NCBI RefSeq assembly: GCF_020873915.1
Contig: NZ_JAHWGP010000036.1
Location: 1 to 64,000, forward strand
Source of the DNA: Streptomyces sp. DH5
GTDB taxonomy: Bacteria > Actinomycetota > Actinomycetes > Streptomycetales > Streptomycetaceae
Direction of reading: 5' to 3'
DNA: 64,000 nucleotides
Positions 1 to 8,585 of this stretch are shown here, piece after piece (position 1 is the stretch's first letter; every line of letters starts with the position of its first letter). Made by a program: the position numbers and the translations under genes. The notes beneath the pieces are model-generated. The model had not been told where the DNA came from, did not search any database, and worked only from the letters and a program-made list of their open reading frames with translations.

Positions 1-400
1 GCGGGTATCACATCGCTGCGCGATGTGCAAGCGGGGCGGTCGCTGCGCTCCCGCTGGCCGACGCGATGCGCGGGCGGTCCCCTCCCCTCCCCTCCCCTCC
101 GCTCCAGGGACCGGTGGGGCCGGCCGCTGCGCGCCCGGCTGGCCGCGCATCGCGCGGCCGTGGCTGGCGGGGTGTCAGATGCGGTTAGTGGGGCCTTCAG
201 TAAGGGAGTTGGGGAGTGCTCCGCACTCCCGGGGCGGGTCCGCTGCGCTCCCCGCCTGACGGTCCTTCCGGCTGCGCCTCCAGAGCCTTAGGGCCCGCTG
301 ATGCGGGCCGGGCTGGTTACGAGGGGTGGGGGTCACTCGTTCGTGTGGTTCCAGTGTACCGCGTGCATCAGATTGATGCACGATGTAGCGTTGGCGGAAA
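1..400. repeat. Left telomere of a linear replicon
   Basis: The first bases closely resemble the archetypal Streptomyces telomere: after a GCGGG stub comes the hairpin ACATCGC-TGC-GCGATGT (10-26), then a long imperfect hairpin AGCGGG...CCCGCT (30-55). More three-base-loop hairpins follow: GGCCGCGC-ATC-GCGCGGCC (141-159), GGGAGTGC-TCC-GCACTCCC (212-230) and a 9-bp stem with loop GAT (362-382). In known telomeres such palindromes fold in the 3' single strand and are filled in by protein-primed synthesis. By comparison with the archetype only about eight bases of the outermost palindrome appear to be missing. No gene is seen here. Confidence 0.88.
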
Positions 401-840
401 TGCGGGACACCCCCCAACCACCCGGGCGGGGCGTGCCTTTTGATGAGGCGTCAGCACCCGTGTTTTACCACCAGTCACGTGAGGAATCACGAATTGAGCG
501 GCTTCGGGCCTCAGTCACAGAACGGCACCTCGGTTATCGGAAAGCATGAATTCCGACGTGCGGAGGTAACGGAGCCGAACGGCCCCTCAGGCCGGGCGGC
601 GGAACCCGTCACGGAGGCCGGCCCCGCCTCCTGGTGCTTGTTCGTCATGGTCGGCACCGCCCGAGACTCAGAGCCGCCTGGCGCCGCCTACGGTCTGCGC
701 GGGCCCACGGGCCCGCACGCGAAGCCGCCTCAGCCACGAGGGGTCTGGCCGGCGCCTGCGGGTAGACCTCAGCCACCTAATACTTACGCAGATCAAGAAC
801 CCGCTGGCCAGCGGCCTGCGCATCCGGCGATCTGTTACCC
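401..840. other. Subtelomeric non-coding stretch
   Basis: No convincing gene is seen. Open frames here lack ribosome sites and recognisable protein character. One further compact hairpin, GCGGGCCC-AC-GGGCCCGC (699-716), is the only clear structure, so telomere-like hairpins thin out inward. Confidence 0.5.
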
Positions 841-895
841 CAGGAGGTACACAACGTCTGCGATGTGTACCTCCTGAGTAGTCACATCGCAGACG
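841..895. promoter_or_regulatory. Two overlapping, mutually exclusive inverted repeats
   Basis: A perfect 13-bp inverted repeat pairs 841-853 with 864-876 (CAGGAGGTACACA and its complement). A second perfect 13-bp repeat pairs 855-867 with 883-895 (CGTCTGCGATGTG and its complement). The right arm of the first overlaps the left arm of the second, so only one hairpin can form at a time. They lie 215-270 bases upstream of the first gene and could be operators or a structural switch. Confidence 0.6.
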
Positions 896-899
896 GAAT

Positions 900-1068
900 G
901 TCAGCCAGGCCGACGGTTTTGGACTCGAAACGTCAGCGAGGCCGACGTTCGCGACGGCGTCCCGTTGAACGGTCTGCCGTCGTCTGTAGGGAGGAGATCT
1001 GTCCCCCCTGGGGGGACACAACACGCCGGAACGTCAGTGAGGCCGACATATCTGTCGGCGTGGCTGAC
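900..1068. promoter_or_regulatory. Four 15-bp GTCAGC(n3)GCCGAC repeats (operators or iterons)
   Basis: Four copies of GTCAGCSAGGCCGAC or a close variant occur at 900-914, 932-946, 1033-1047 and, inverted, 1054-1068. Each is itself a near-palindrome of GTCRGC half-sites. The first two are 32 bp apart and the last two 21 bp apart, i.e. whole helical turns. A further palindrome, TGTCCCCCC-T-GGGGGGACA, sits at 1000-1018. The array ends about 40 bases before the winged-helix gene at 1111, so one of the two following proteins is the likely binder. Confidence 0.65.
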
Positions 1069-1110
1069 ATACTGCTGGCGTCCAAGATCAGCGGAGTGGA
1101 GAGCAGCCTC

Positions 1111-1818
1111 GTGACACCCGAGCCACAGCGCCGTCGTCCCGCACCGAAGCGCGCGCCGCGCCGTACGGAGCTGCCCCTGGGTGATGAGATCCAGGCGTGG
1201 TCGAAGCCGGTGCAGCCGGTTGAGGACCTCGACTCGGTCGCTCGCCGCTACCCGCGCCGGAAGCTCTCGCTCAGCAGCGAGCGCAAGCCGATGGAGTTCT
1301 ACGACACCCCGGAGCGCCCGAAGGCGTTCTCCATGGACTCGCTGGAGTTCTTCTTCCTGATTGCGCAGTACTTCCGCGAGGCCCTGCCGCTGCGGCTGAT
1401 CCTGCTGATGATCGCCTGCCAGAAGGCCGGCGGGCAGATCCGGCTGACGCAGGAGGAGATGGCGACGGTCCTGGACGTGCCCCGCGCGAAGACCAACGAA
1501 GCACTCCAGGAGATCATGAGGCACGGCATCGTCTTCAAGGTGCGCCGCGGTGTCTACCAGTTCAACCCGCCCTACTCGTACCGTGTAGCGGAATTCATCC
1601 CGGGCACGGAGCTAGTGGAAGCCGAGTACGTGCAGGTCGACCAAGACAAGACGATCGCAAAGATCCGCAGGGACGAGAGCCTGCCGGATTTGGTGCGGTT
1701 CCCGTCGCTGGAGCACATGCGCGAGGCGATCGAGGAACTGCGCAAGAAGCGGGCCGAGGAACGCGCTGCACGCCGACTGGCCCGTGCGCAGCGCCAGGAG
1801 GAGGGACCAGCCCAGTGA
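1111..1818 (+). CDS. Winged-helix DNA-binding protein, RepL/MarR-like (235 aa)
   Basis: The start is taken as GTG 1111 because GGAGAG lies seven bases upstream and an upstream-extended reading would run through the repeat array. After a basic N-terminus (~30 aa rich in Arg/Pro/Lys) comes a winged helix at about residues 90-150: a helical pair, a recognition helix around VPRAKTNEAL and a wing ending in GVYQFNP, a pattern seen in plasmid RepL-type initiators and MarR regulators. The C-terminus is a charged Lys/Arg/Glu helix. It overlaps the next gene by four bases and the two are paralogous in the winged-helix core. Role as initiator versus autoregulator cannot be settled from sequence. Confidence 0.75.
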   Translation: MTPEPQRRRPAPKRAPRRTELPLGDEIQAWSKPVQPVEDLDSVARRYPRRKLSLSSERKPMEFYDTPERPKAFSMDSLEFFFLIAQYFREALPLRLILLMIACQKAGGQIRLTQEEMATVLDVPRAKTNEALQEIMRHGIVFKVRRGVYQFNPPYSYRVAEFIPGTELVEAEYVQVDQDKTIAKIRRDESLPDLVRFPSLEHMREAIEELRKKRAEERAARRLARAQRQEEGPAQ

Positions 1819-2288
1819 GTACCTTGAAGTGGTCGGCAACCAACGCCGACGGTCTTCTCGCCGACCTGGACCTGCCGCCCGCCGCCTACCGGGCGCTGCT
1901 GAAGCTCCGGGCGCGCAGCGAGGCCGGCGGCCGAATCGCGATGGACCAGGCCACCCTCGGTGAGCTGCTCGGGCTCAGCCGCCCCAGCGTAAACGCCGCA
2001 CTGCGGGAGCTGGAGCTGGCGAAGCTCGTCAAGAAGGTCCGCAACGGCGTCTACCAGATCAACCCGATGCTGGCCGGCTACAACTCCCCCGAGGACGCCC
2101 TGGACGCCGTCAAGATGATGCCCAAGGCAGACCGGCTGGACAGCAAGACCTACGTGGCGGACTACCACCGGGCTGTCGCCGCCTACCAGGACCAGCTCGC
2201 CGAGCAGCGCAAGAAGCGGGCAGCCGCCGCCGCTGCCAAGAAGGCCGCGGCCGCCAAGAGGCGCGGTTCGCTGCACGCCGTCGGCTGA
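1815..2288 (+). CDS. Second winged-helix DNA-binding protein (157 aa)
   Basis: Starts at GTG 1815 inside the stop of the previous gene (GTGA overlap), with AGGAGGAGGGA 9-19 bases upstream, so translation is probably coupled. Residues ~15-80 form a compact winged helix with recognition helix LSRPSVNAAL and wing GVYQINP, closely matching its neighbour. The C-terminus is a Lys/Ala-rich tail (AAAAAKKAAAAK-type). The tandem pair could bind as a heterodimer to the GTCAGC repeats upstream. Confidence 0.75.
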   Translation: MSTLKWSATNADGLLADLDLPPAAYRALLKLRARSEAGGRIAMDQATLGELLGLSRPSVNAALRELELAKLVKKVRNGVYQINPMLAGYNSPEDALDAVKMMPKADRLDSKTYVADYHRAVAAYQDQLAEQRKKRAAAAAAKKAAAAKRRGSLHAVG

Positions 2289-2462
2289 CCAGGTCGGGCA
2301 TCCTCTCGTACGGACATCGGCGCTGCACCCTCCACGGGCGCAGCGCCGATCGCGTTCCCGGTGTCGGTGCCGACACTAAGGGCCCCGTCTGGGTGGATAA
2401 AGGGTCCCCCGCACAGGGCCAAACCGTCACCAGCTCTGTCGGCGTAGCGCGGGCAGCGAGGG

Positions 2463-2978
2463 TCAGATCCGGACGCGCCTTTCCCCTGGAAGGGAAAGCT
2501 GCTGGCCGCGGACGAGCGTTCCTTGGATGTTGCGCCCCGTGCCACCCGCCCGAGGATCGGCTGCTGCGGTAGGAGTGGAGCGTGACGTACGACCCTGCAG
2601 TTGGGCAACCGGTTCGGCTCGCCCAACGACAGCTGGGCTGAGACCGCGGACCTTCATAGCCCCGAAGGCGGCCACCACCGGCAGGGTGACGCTCTCGTAC
2701 GCCCGGCCGCCAGGTCGAGGTAGTGGGCGAAACCGAAGTTGAAGCTGTGATCACGCTCCGTCTCGGTCGCGCGTCGGTGGGCCTCGCATGCCGCTTCAAA
2801 CCACCGCAGCCCGTCGTCCACGCCCAGGGCGTCCACGACGATCGCGCGCAACGGGGGCGCCTGTGCGCGTACGAGGTCGTCCGCCGGGATTGGAGCGTGG
2901 ACGTCGACGTGTACTTCGACTGCGCGCTGCAGGCGTGCTCGCGTCTCGGTGGCGCGGCGCCGGCGGCAGCAGGGCGGG
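2463..2978 (-). pseudogene. Degraded protein-coding remnant
   Basis: Reading leftward, one frame (about 2920-2700) gives a natural-looking stretch (VEVHVDVHAPIPADDLV, then RAIVVDALGVDDGLRWFEA). It runs into nonsense near 2700, while the adjacent frame picks up a plausible continuation (ESVTLPVVAAFGAMKVRGL) and ends at 2463. No start codon or ribosome site precedes it. I read it as a 5'-truncated, frameshifted gene. The family is not recognised. Confidence 0.35.
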
Positions 2979-3152
2979 TAGGCGTCGGCCGCTCACGGTG
3001 AGGCTGACCTTGCTGCACGTGTGGCACCCGTGTGCCGGCTGGACCGTGCGTGCGAATGCTGCGCTGTCTCCTGAGCTGTCTCCTGAGTCACTGTGCAGCA
3101 GCCGTGCAGCACAGAGCGGCACCAGGAGTAGCACGAGGTCAGTGGGCGGCTG

Positions 3153-3425
3153 CTAGACCTCGATGAAGGCGACGACGACCACGGTCTTCAAGGCCGTCAC
3201 CCAGTACAGGAGTCGGACGCGTTCGACGTCGTCGACGTACTGGCGCAGCCGCGGGCCGGTGCTGTCGCCGGGGAGCGGTTCACCGGCGTCGGGGTCGACG
3301 GAGATGACGACTAGGGCACGGTCCAGGGCGTGCAGCTCGGCTTCGCTGGTGATGGCGTCCAGCTGCTTGGCGGCGGAGTCGGAGAAGGCTATCCGGGCGC
3401 GGCGCGGGCCGTGCGGTGCGGGCAT
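3153..3425 (-). CDS. RelE/ParE-type toxin (90 aa)
   Basis: Small basic protein with the layout of the RelE/ParE fold: an N-terminal helix with FSDSAAKQLDAI, a second helical stretch, then C-terminal strands containing GPRLRQYVDDVERVRLLYW. Such toxins inhibit ribosomes or gyrase. Its ATG overlaps the stop of the upstream antitoxin-like gene as TGATG, the classic coupled arrangement. It lies in otherwise decayed DNA, consistent with an addiction module that persists while neighbours erode. Confidence 0.75.
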   Translation of the reverse strand: MPAPHGPRRARIAFSDSAAKQLDAITSEAELHALDRALVVISVDPDAGEPLPGDSTGPRLRQYVDDVERVRLLYWVTALKTVVVVAFIEV

Positions 3426-3661
3426 CAGGCGACGGCCGGGCGCTGGGCGGAGAGCCGGGCGAGGTGGGCCTCACGCAGTTCCTCCCATGGCGTGCAATCG
3501 TCCACCGCGGGCAGGCCGTTGGTGGCGATGTCCTCCAGGACGGCAGCGAACTGATCGGCGTTCTCACGGGTGCGGGCGGCGTACGCGCGGACCGCGTCGG
3601 CGGCCGCTGGCTCCAGCTGCTGCCTGGCGGCGGTGGTGACGGGGGCCGGCTTTTCGCTCAT
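3425..3661 (-). CDS. Antitoxin partner of the RelE-like toxin (78 aa)
   Basis: Short, acidic, helix-rich protein placed directly upstream of the toxin and overlapping it by one base. Residues ~20-50 (AADAVRAYAARTRENADQF) resemble the helical part of small actinobacterial antitoxins. No ribbon-helix-helix or AbrB motif is obvious, so the family assignment rests mainly on context. Expected to neutralise the toxin and repress the operon. Confidence 0.65.
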   Translation of the reverse strand: MSEKPAPVTTAARQQLEPAAADAVRAYAARTRENADQFAAVLEDIATNGLPAVDDCTPWEELREAHLARLSAQRPAVA

Positions 3662-4400
3662 CGACTGCTCCAGGGCGCGTTACTGGCGTGTCTCACCACG
3701 GTATCGCCGGGCAGCAGGGAACGGGGCCCTGTCCAGGTGAACCGGCGCGCGATTCATTCGGAGCGGAGTTCGTGGACCTTACTGCCCGAACGGCGTATGA
3801 CGCGACGGCCGATGCGGGTGGGATCGGTCGGCTCCCGGGGAGCGGCGACGCGTGGGGCGAGCCGACGGCGGGCCGTGCGCCGCGGCGGCCAGGGCGTGGT
3901 CATCGTCGGCCTCGCTTTCGTGGTGCGCATTCGAGAGCGGGCCGCCGCCAGAGCGTTGTACGGCGGCCCGCCGGATATGTGTCCAGCAGGTCTGGAATTC
4001 GGCCGGGTCGGAACCGAAATTTGATTTGTAGTACGTGTGTGAAATCGGCGCGGAGGCCAGCGGAACGGGTACGGCATTCCGTTGTATATGACTCGGTTAT
4101 GGCCTCAGTGACGATCGGGTGAGGTCTCCTTCCGTCGCCCTACCTCCTGCAGTTCGAGGATCTACTCAGCGTAGGTGGGTGAGATCGCCGTGGTGATGCT
4201 GCACTCGCGGCCGTCGTCCGAGCTGCCCGTGCGGGTGGGCCTGAAGTACGCGGTCACCTCCACCATCATGCCGCTGGAGGTGACCGCCTATTGCCGTGCC
4301 TGTGCTCTGACCTGCGGTTCCTACTCGGATTCGGTCTCCTCTACCGGGGCGGCCTGGAGTTGCTTCTGCGGGGTTGTCAGCGTCCCGGTGCGGTAGCGCT

Positions 4401-4562
4401 CTACCGCGCGACGCGAACGTCCGGTCGCTCCGTGAGGGCTTTGGTCGACCCCTTCGCCTGCGTGAGATGGAATTTCACATGTACCCCTGCGGATTTCGGC
4501 GCGGGCTTGGTGAACACCCCTCGCTCCGTCCGCGCGAGGGCCTTCAGGAGCTCACGACGCAT
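4401..4562 (-). pseudogene. Truncated telomere terminal protein (tpg) remnant
   Basis: The leftward frame encodes FTKPAPKSAGVHVKF followed by KGSTKALTERPDVRVAR and a TAG stop. This aligns with the N-terminal DNA-recognition part of the intact terminal protein at 15695-16252, which has FTRPAPKSAGAQMRY and KGTKAVAQMLRISQRTVER. The remnant stops just before the RTVERY segment, so only ~50 of ~185 residues survive. No ribosome site is seen. It implies a second tpg once sat close to this telomere. Confidence 0.75.
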
Positions 4563-4616
4563 CCGCCCCGAGCCGATGCCGGCGCCCATCCGGATGCGGC
4601 TCCACCGAGGACCAGA

Positions 4617-4680
4617 AGGTCGTCCCCCGCCTGTGGTCCCGGCGCCAGGCGCCTGACGGCTGTAGGTAGGGGGACGACCT
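4617..4680. repeat. 12-bp inverted repeat with 40-base spacer
   Basis: AGGTCGTCCCCC (4617-4628) is matched perfectly by its complement at 4669-4680. The spacer contains a smaller palindrome around GGCGCCAGGCGCC. It lies just upstream (in the leftward sense) of the tpg remnant and may mark an old rearrangement or act as a terminator. Confidence 0.5.
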
Positions 4681-5453
4681 ACCGGCGCACCGCAACGGTG
4701 CTGGGGACTTGTTGGAGCCTGTCGAGTATCGGGTCTGGGGGCGTCCCGGATCATATGCGGCCGCCCGTGGACGGACGTACGACGTCATGCCCACACTTCT
4801 GGGCACCCGGAGTCTTCCCGTCCGTCGAGAAGGTGTTGGAGTCGCCTCGCTTGAGCGGGGCCGATGACGAAGGCGTATGTAGACGCGTAAGAGCCGATCC
4901 GCTACCGCAGATCGGCTCCTGGCAAGCCGTCTCGCGCGCCAACGCGTCAAGCTTGAAGTCCCTGGTGAGCTGCGGTTGGAGCCAGAGCAGGCAGGGAAAC
5001 CGCCACGATGAGTGGCTGTGCCGCTGGATCATGCCAACGTTTGTGGCAAGGCGCAAGCGTCGATGAGACGAACTGAAATGAACTGAGGCTCTACGGGAAG
5101 CTGCCCGGCAGGTTCACCGCGTAGACCACTTCGACATAGCTGATCAGCAGTTGATGCACTATGTCTCATGCCGTATCACGTGTGCGCTTTCATACGGGAC
5201 GATTTTGAGATATCTCCCTGAAGCGTCCCGGCGATCCTTGCCCGCCTGGCAGGATGCTGCGCACCTGCGGTAGCGCCAACTGCCGTAGGCCACTAGTCGG
5301 TTGGAGTCAGAGGAAATGGCCGCATGTACACGGCGGCCCCAAGCAGGCAGGTGACAGGAGATGCCAGAACGTCGTAACGCACTGGGTGATGCGCAGCGAA
5401 GGGACTGCTGTGCTGCCGGGATCACTAGGCGCTTTTGAGGCGGGGCTGACACG

Positions 5454-6557
5454 ATGGGACGGCCCGAAAAGCCAATCCCGGATGCGATGAGTGCGGTGGG
5501 CAAGCTTGCCCGGGCCCTGCGCGATGCACGGCAGGGGGTGCCGTACTCCGTACTCTCTGCGCGGACTCGAGAGTACAGCGCGTCGACGCTGCAGCGAGCG
5601 GCATCCGGTCGGGTGGTGCCAAAGCGCGCGGTCGCTCGTGCTTTGGCGGCCGCCTGTGGCAGGGATGTCGAGGAGATCGACAGCCTGTGGCTGGACGCCC
5701 ATCGTGAGCGCCGAGCTCCGTCTCGCGCCCGTGAAAAGGCGCCGCGTCCTCATCTGGTCAGGACTCGTCCTGACCTGAGCGCTGCGCTGGAGGAACTTTG
5801 GCAGAAGAAGGGAGCGCCGGCCTACCGGCTCATGGAGCGCAGGGCGCGGAAGTCGAACTTGATGCTGTCCCGGAGTACCGCGCAGCGTATCTGCGCTCGT
5901 CGGCAGGTGCCTGGTTCTGCGGCGTGCCTGGAGGCTTTTCTGGCTGGGTGTGGACTGCGACCCCAGGAACGAGGCGTGTGGTTGGAAGCGTGGGAACGGC
6001 TTGAGCGCCAGCAGATGGAGAACGCTAACAGAGAACATGCCTCCGAGCTGCGCATGCTTGAGACGGTGGTAGCTGACGCTCCTTCCGGCCGGATCGGCCA
6101 GGACTTGGCGTGCCAGTTGCTGCGCAAGGCCGGCTTCGAGGCCCTTGAGCGGTACCGCGGCTTCCAGGCCACATGGACGGTTGAGTGTCACCGGTGTGCT
6201 GCCGCGCGTCGGGTACGGCTCTGCGATGTCCTTTTCAGTGAGGTTGTCTGTTTTGAGTGCTCTGACGTTGACGAGCGCGTCCGGAAAGGGTGGGCGGCAC
6301 TGCTCCGGGGCGATGTCCTCGTTGGTGATCAGATGCTCCGGACGCTCAAGAAGTGCACGCTGTTGCGGGTCAGGCAGCGGCGCCGCTACCTGGAAGTGCA
6401 GGTTTACGTTCCGGACAGGGAAACCAAGATCGTTTTGCAGTCCGGGGAGTGGCACGCAGCCTTCGTGGCGGCTCTGGGGCGCCATATCCGGCGTTCTGTC
6501 AGCCTGGAAGTGCTCCTCATTCATGACTACGCCCGAGAAGAGGACCAGGCAGCCTAG
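5454..6557 (+). CDS. Helix-turn-helix protein with two HTH-like modules (367 aa)
   Basis: Residues ~10-60 form an XRE-like module (LARALRDARQGVPYSVLSART...STLQRAASGR) and a related module recurs at ~105-180 (STAQRICARRQVPGS). The C-terminal ~170 residues contain spaced cysteines (CHRCAA, VVCFECSD) that may bind zinc, then basic beta-rich sequence (RQRRRYLEVQVYVPDRETK). Function unknown. It is the first long intact gene inward of the decayed zone and stands alone between non-coding stretches. The ribosome site is weak, so the start is uncertain. Confidence 0.7.
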   Translation: MGRPEKPIPDAMSAVGKLARALRDARQGVPYSVLSARTREYSASTLQRAASGRVVPKRAVARALAAACGRDVEEIDSLWLDAHRERRAPSRAREKAPRPHLVRTRPDLSAALEELWQKKGAPAYRLMERRARKSNLMLSRSTAQRICARRQVPGSAACLEAFLAGCGLRPQERGVWLEAWERLERQQMENANREHASELRMLETVVADAPSGRIGQDLACQLLRKAGFEALERYRGFQATWTVECHRCAAARRVRLCDVLFSEVVCFECSDVDERVRKGWAALLRGDVLVGDQMLRTLKKCTLLRVRQRRRYLEVQVYVPDRETKIVLQSGEWHAAFVAALGRHIRRSVSLEVLLIHDYAREEDQAA

Positions 6558-6746
6558 CGCGGTGATCAAACAGGCAGGCGGAGTAAGAAGTCAGGCGCTC
6601 AGGGGGGCACGTCGAGAGGGAGGTGTGACGAGGCGCAGAGAGCCGAGGTCCGCAGGAACGGACCCCGGCTCGGAGGAATCAAGAGCTATGAATCATTTAC
6701 CGAGTGTCGATGTACAACTGCCCGCGAGGTCCGTTGAGCGAGTCGG

Positions 6747-7040
6747 TCAGGCTGGACTGGCGGCTGAGTGTTCCTGCAGGGCTGTCGCTACCTGAGCTTG
6801 GGCCTTGGCGATGTACGCTTCGCTCGCCGCGCGGAACTCGGCACTGGCAACCCGTTCGCGCACGAAAGCGTCCATCCCTTCCCGGATGACAGCGTTGGCG
6901 CTGGAGGACTGCACGGCCGCAATGGCTTGAATACGTTCGAGTAGCTGGCTGGGCAGGCGGACGGACACCACAACCTGCCGTTCCTTCTCGTCGGGCTTGT
7001 GCTCGTTAGGCACGCGTCTTCCCTTCGTTGGGGCCTGCAT
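6747..7040 (-). CDS. Ribbon-helix-helix (CopG/Arc-like) DNA-binding protein (97 aa)
   Basis: Residues ~22-62 give a ribbon-helix-helix: strand RQVVVSVRLP, helix SQLLERIQAIAAV, then SSSANAVIREGMDAF. The C-terminal helix (ASEAYIAKAQAQVATALQEH) resembles antitoxin tails. No toxin-like gene lies directly downstream, so it may be an orphan antitoxin or a plasmid copy or partition regulator. Confidence 0.75.
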   Translation of the reverse strand: MQAPTKGRRVPNEHKPDEKERQVVVSVRLPSQLLERIQAIAAVQSSSANAVIREGMDAFVRERVASAEFRAASEAYIAKAQAQVATALQEHSAASPA

Positions 7041-7399
7041 ACCCCGCTCGCGCCAGCGGTCGGGGCACGCTATCCCGTATATACGGGTGCTGTCGGCTGC
7101 AGTCTCAGCACCCTTGCTGACTGAGCGCCCTTAGCGTAAGCCACTACAGCACTACAGGATGCGTTGTGCGTCACATTCCTCATGGGTTCATGAGTTCTCT
7201 CCAGCGCTCTGATAGTTGACTAACTATGTGGCGTACGCCACTACACGACTTCAAGCGTGCCTTCCCGTCTCTGTAGTGTCTCGTGGCATCCTCCCTCTGG
7301 ACTACATGACATCATCCAGTAGGGTTGCGCCACGCAGTGCAATCGAACGAGCACGCGCCGCACATGCGCGGGCGTGCGCCCCTGATGAAGGAGACCGCC
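7041..7399. other. Divergent intergenic region with CACTACA repeats
   Basis: The divergent promoter region between the CopG-like gene and the gene at 7400. GCCACTACA occurs at about 7140 and 7230, CACTACAGG nearby and the inverse CTGTAGTG near 7272. These short direct and inverted repeats could be operators of the ribbon-helix-helix protein, which typically binds such arrays. Confidence 0.4.
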
Positions 7400-8512
7400 A
7401 TGAACCTCCCCTTCGCCGGCGACGGCCAGAAGGAACCCTTCGGCGCTGACGGCATAACGGGACTCGCAGCCCAGGCCACTCTGCGGAAGCTGGAGGCCTG
7501 CGTCCGTGACATCGCCTACGGCCAGGACATGGAACATGAGCCGACGGCGGACCAGAAACTCGACAGAGTCCGCGAACTGAGGAACGAGTGGTCAGGCTCG
7601 CCGCGGCATCGTCCTCCGGCAGGCGTACCCAGTCAGGAGGAGTACTGGGATACCAAGGCGGTCGCAGTCATTCGTCGCATCACCCAGGCGGTCCGGGACG
7701 TGCTGGAGGAGGTCACGAACGTCTCCGGGCAGTCCATTACCGTGCTCGGCTCCAACGGCTCCCTGGCCGAGCGCACCGAGGCCTTCCGTGCCCGCGTCCG
7801 CGCCGGCCTGCCGGTGGTTTCCCTCTGCACCAGTGGCTGCATGCGTCGCTGGCTTGCCACCGGCGACTCCGCCGCAGCCTCGCTGTCCATCCTTACCTAC
7901 ATCCCCGGCCGGCCCTTGTACGCGGCCACCGTCACTGCGCACACCGCATTGCTCTCGGACTGCTCGGGCTCTTGGCGCCTGACCCTGGCCGACGGCTGGC
8001 AGGCCATGACCGGCGAACCTCTCGTCGCCGACCCTGCCCCTGGCTACATCGTCCTGCCGAGCTCCCTGGAACACCTTGCTCCCGGACTCCGCAGGTACTA
8101 CGCAGAGCCGATTTTCGCCCACGACACCAGCTCTGCCATTGCCCGGGCGGTTCTCGGCGGAGCCGTCCCGGTCGCCGTCCACTTCACCGGGCACGTCCTG
8201 GAGTCGGCGATCCTCCCTGTCGCCATCGGTCACGGCATGATCGTCCGCTTCCAGAGCAGCGGAGAGCTCCTCGAGAAGCCCTGGGCAGCAAGTAAGTACA
8301 TGTACAAGGCCGTCACCGGAGAAATCCCCTTCGAAGAAGGGCTCGTCATTGCCCGCGACTTGTGGGCCGCCCGCCGCGTCAGCCACGTCCTGACCCGGGA
8401 AACCGCTCTGCTCGAACTGACCGACCCGCTCGACGCCTTCACCGAGGACGAACTCGACGCAGAGGTCGACCTGGACGACATCCTCTTCGGCTACGAGAAG
8501 GAGGACAACTAA
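7400..8512 (+). CDS. Unknown protein (370 aa)
   Basis: ATG 7400 is preferred because AAGGAGA lies five bases upstream; an in-frame start at 7325 has none. The N-terminal third is helical and charged, and the middle (residues ~130-300) is a mixed alpha/beta region including SILTYIPGRPLYAATVTAH and PVAVHFTGHVLESAILPVA. The C-terminus is very acidic (DELDAEVDLDDILFGYEKED). No catalytic motif or family is recognised, and it has no signal peptide. A gene of 115 aa follows 73 bases later. Confidence 0.6.
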   Translation: MNLPFAGDGQKEPFGADGITGLAAQATLRKLEACVRDIAYGQDMEHEPTADQKLDRVRELRNEWSGSPRHRPPAGVPSQEEYWDTKAVAVIRRITQAVRDVLEEVTNVSGQSITVLGSNGSLAERTEAFRARVRAGLPVVSLCTSGCMRRWLATGDSAAASLSILTYIPGRPLYAATVTAHTALLSDCSGSWRLTLADGWQAMTGEPLVADPAPGYIVLPSSLEHLAPGLRRYYAEPIFAHDTSSAIARAVLGGAVPVAVHFTGHVLESAILPVAIGHGMIVRFQSSGELLEKPWAASKYMYKAVTGEIPFEEGLVIARDLWAARRVSHVLTRETALLELTDPLDAFTEDELDAEVDLDDILFGYEKEDN

Positions 8513-8585
8513 TCCCTGCCAGCACAGCGCGCAGCCCTAGTTCCCCGTCCCCGGCCGGTGTGGCCGCCCCTTCAAGGAAAGCGCA

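Larger units (their letters stand above)
3662..5453. other. 1.8-kb decayed subterminal region
   Basis: No intact gene is seen. It holds the tpg remnant (4401-4562), a 12-bp inverted repeat with 40-base spacer (4617-4680), and a 9-bp perfect hairpin GAGCCGATC...GATCGGCTC (4891-4918). A short frame near 4185-4280 (SSELPVRVGLKYAV) faintly recalls SsgA-like proteins, but continuation is poor and it is not called. Confidence 0.5.

Noticed and set aside
4175-4396. Possible SsgA-like protein (SSELPVRVGLKYAV)
   Set aside because: Only about 15 residues look right; the continuation is Cys/Ser-rich nonsense and no homology to the rest of the family is visible.
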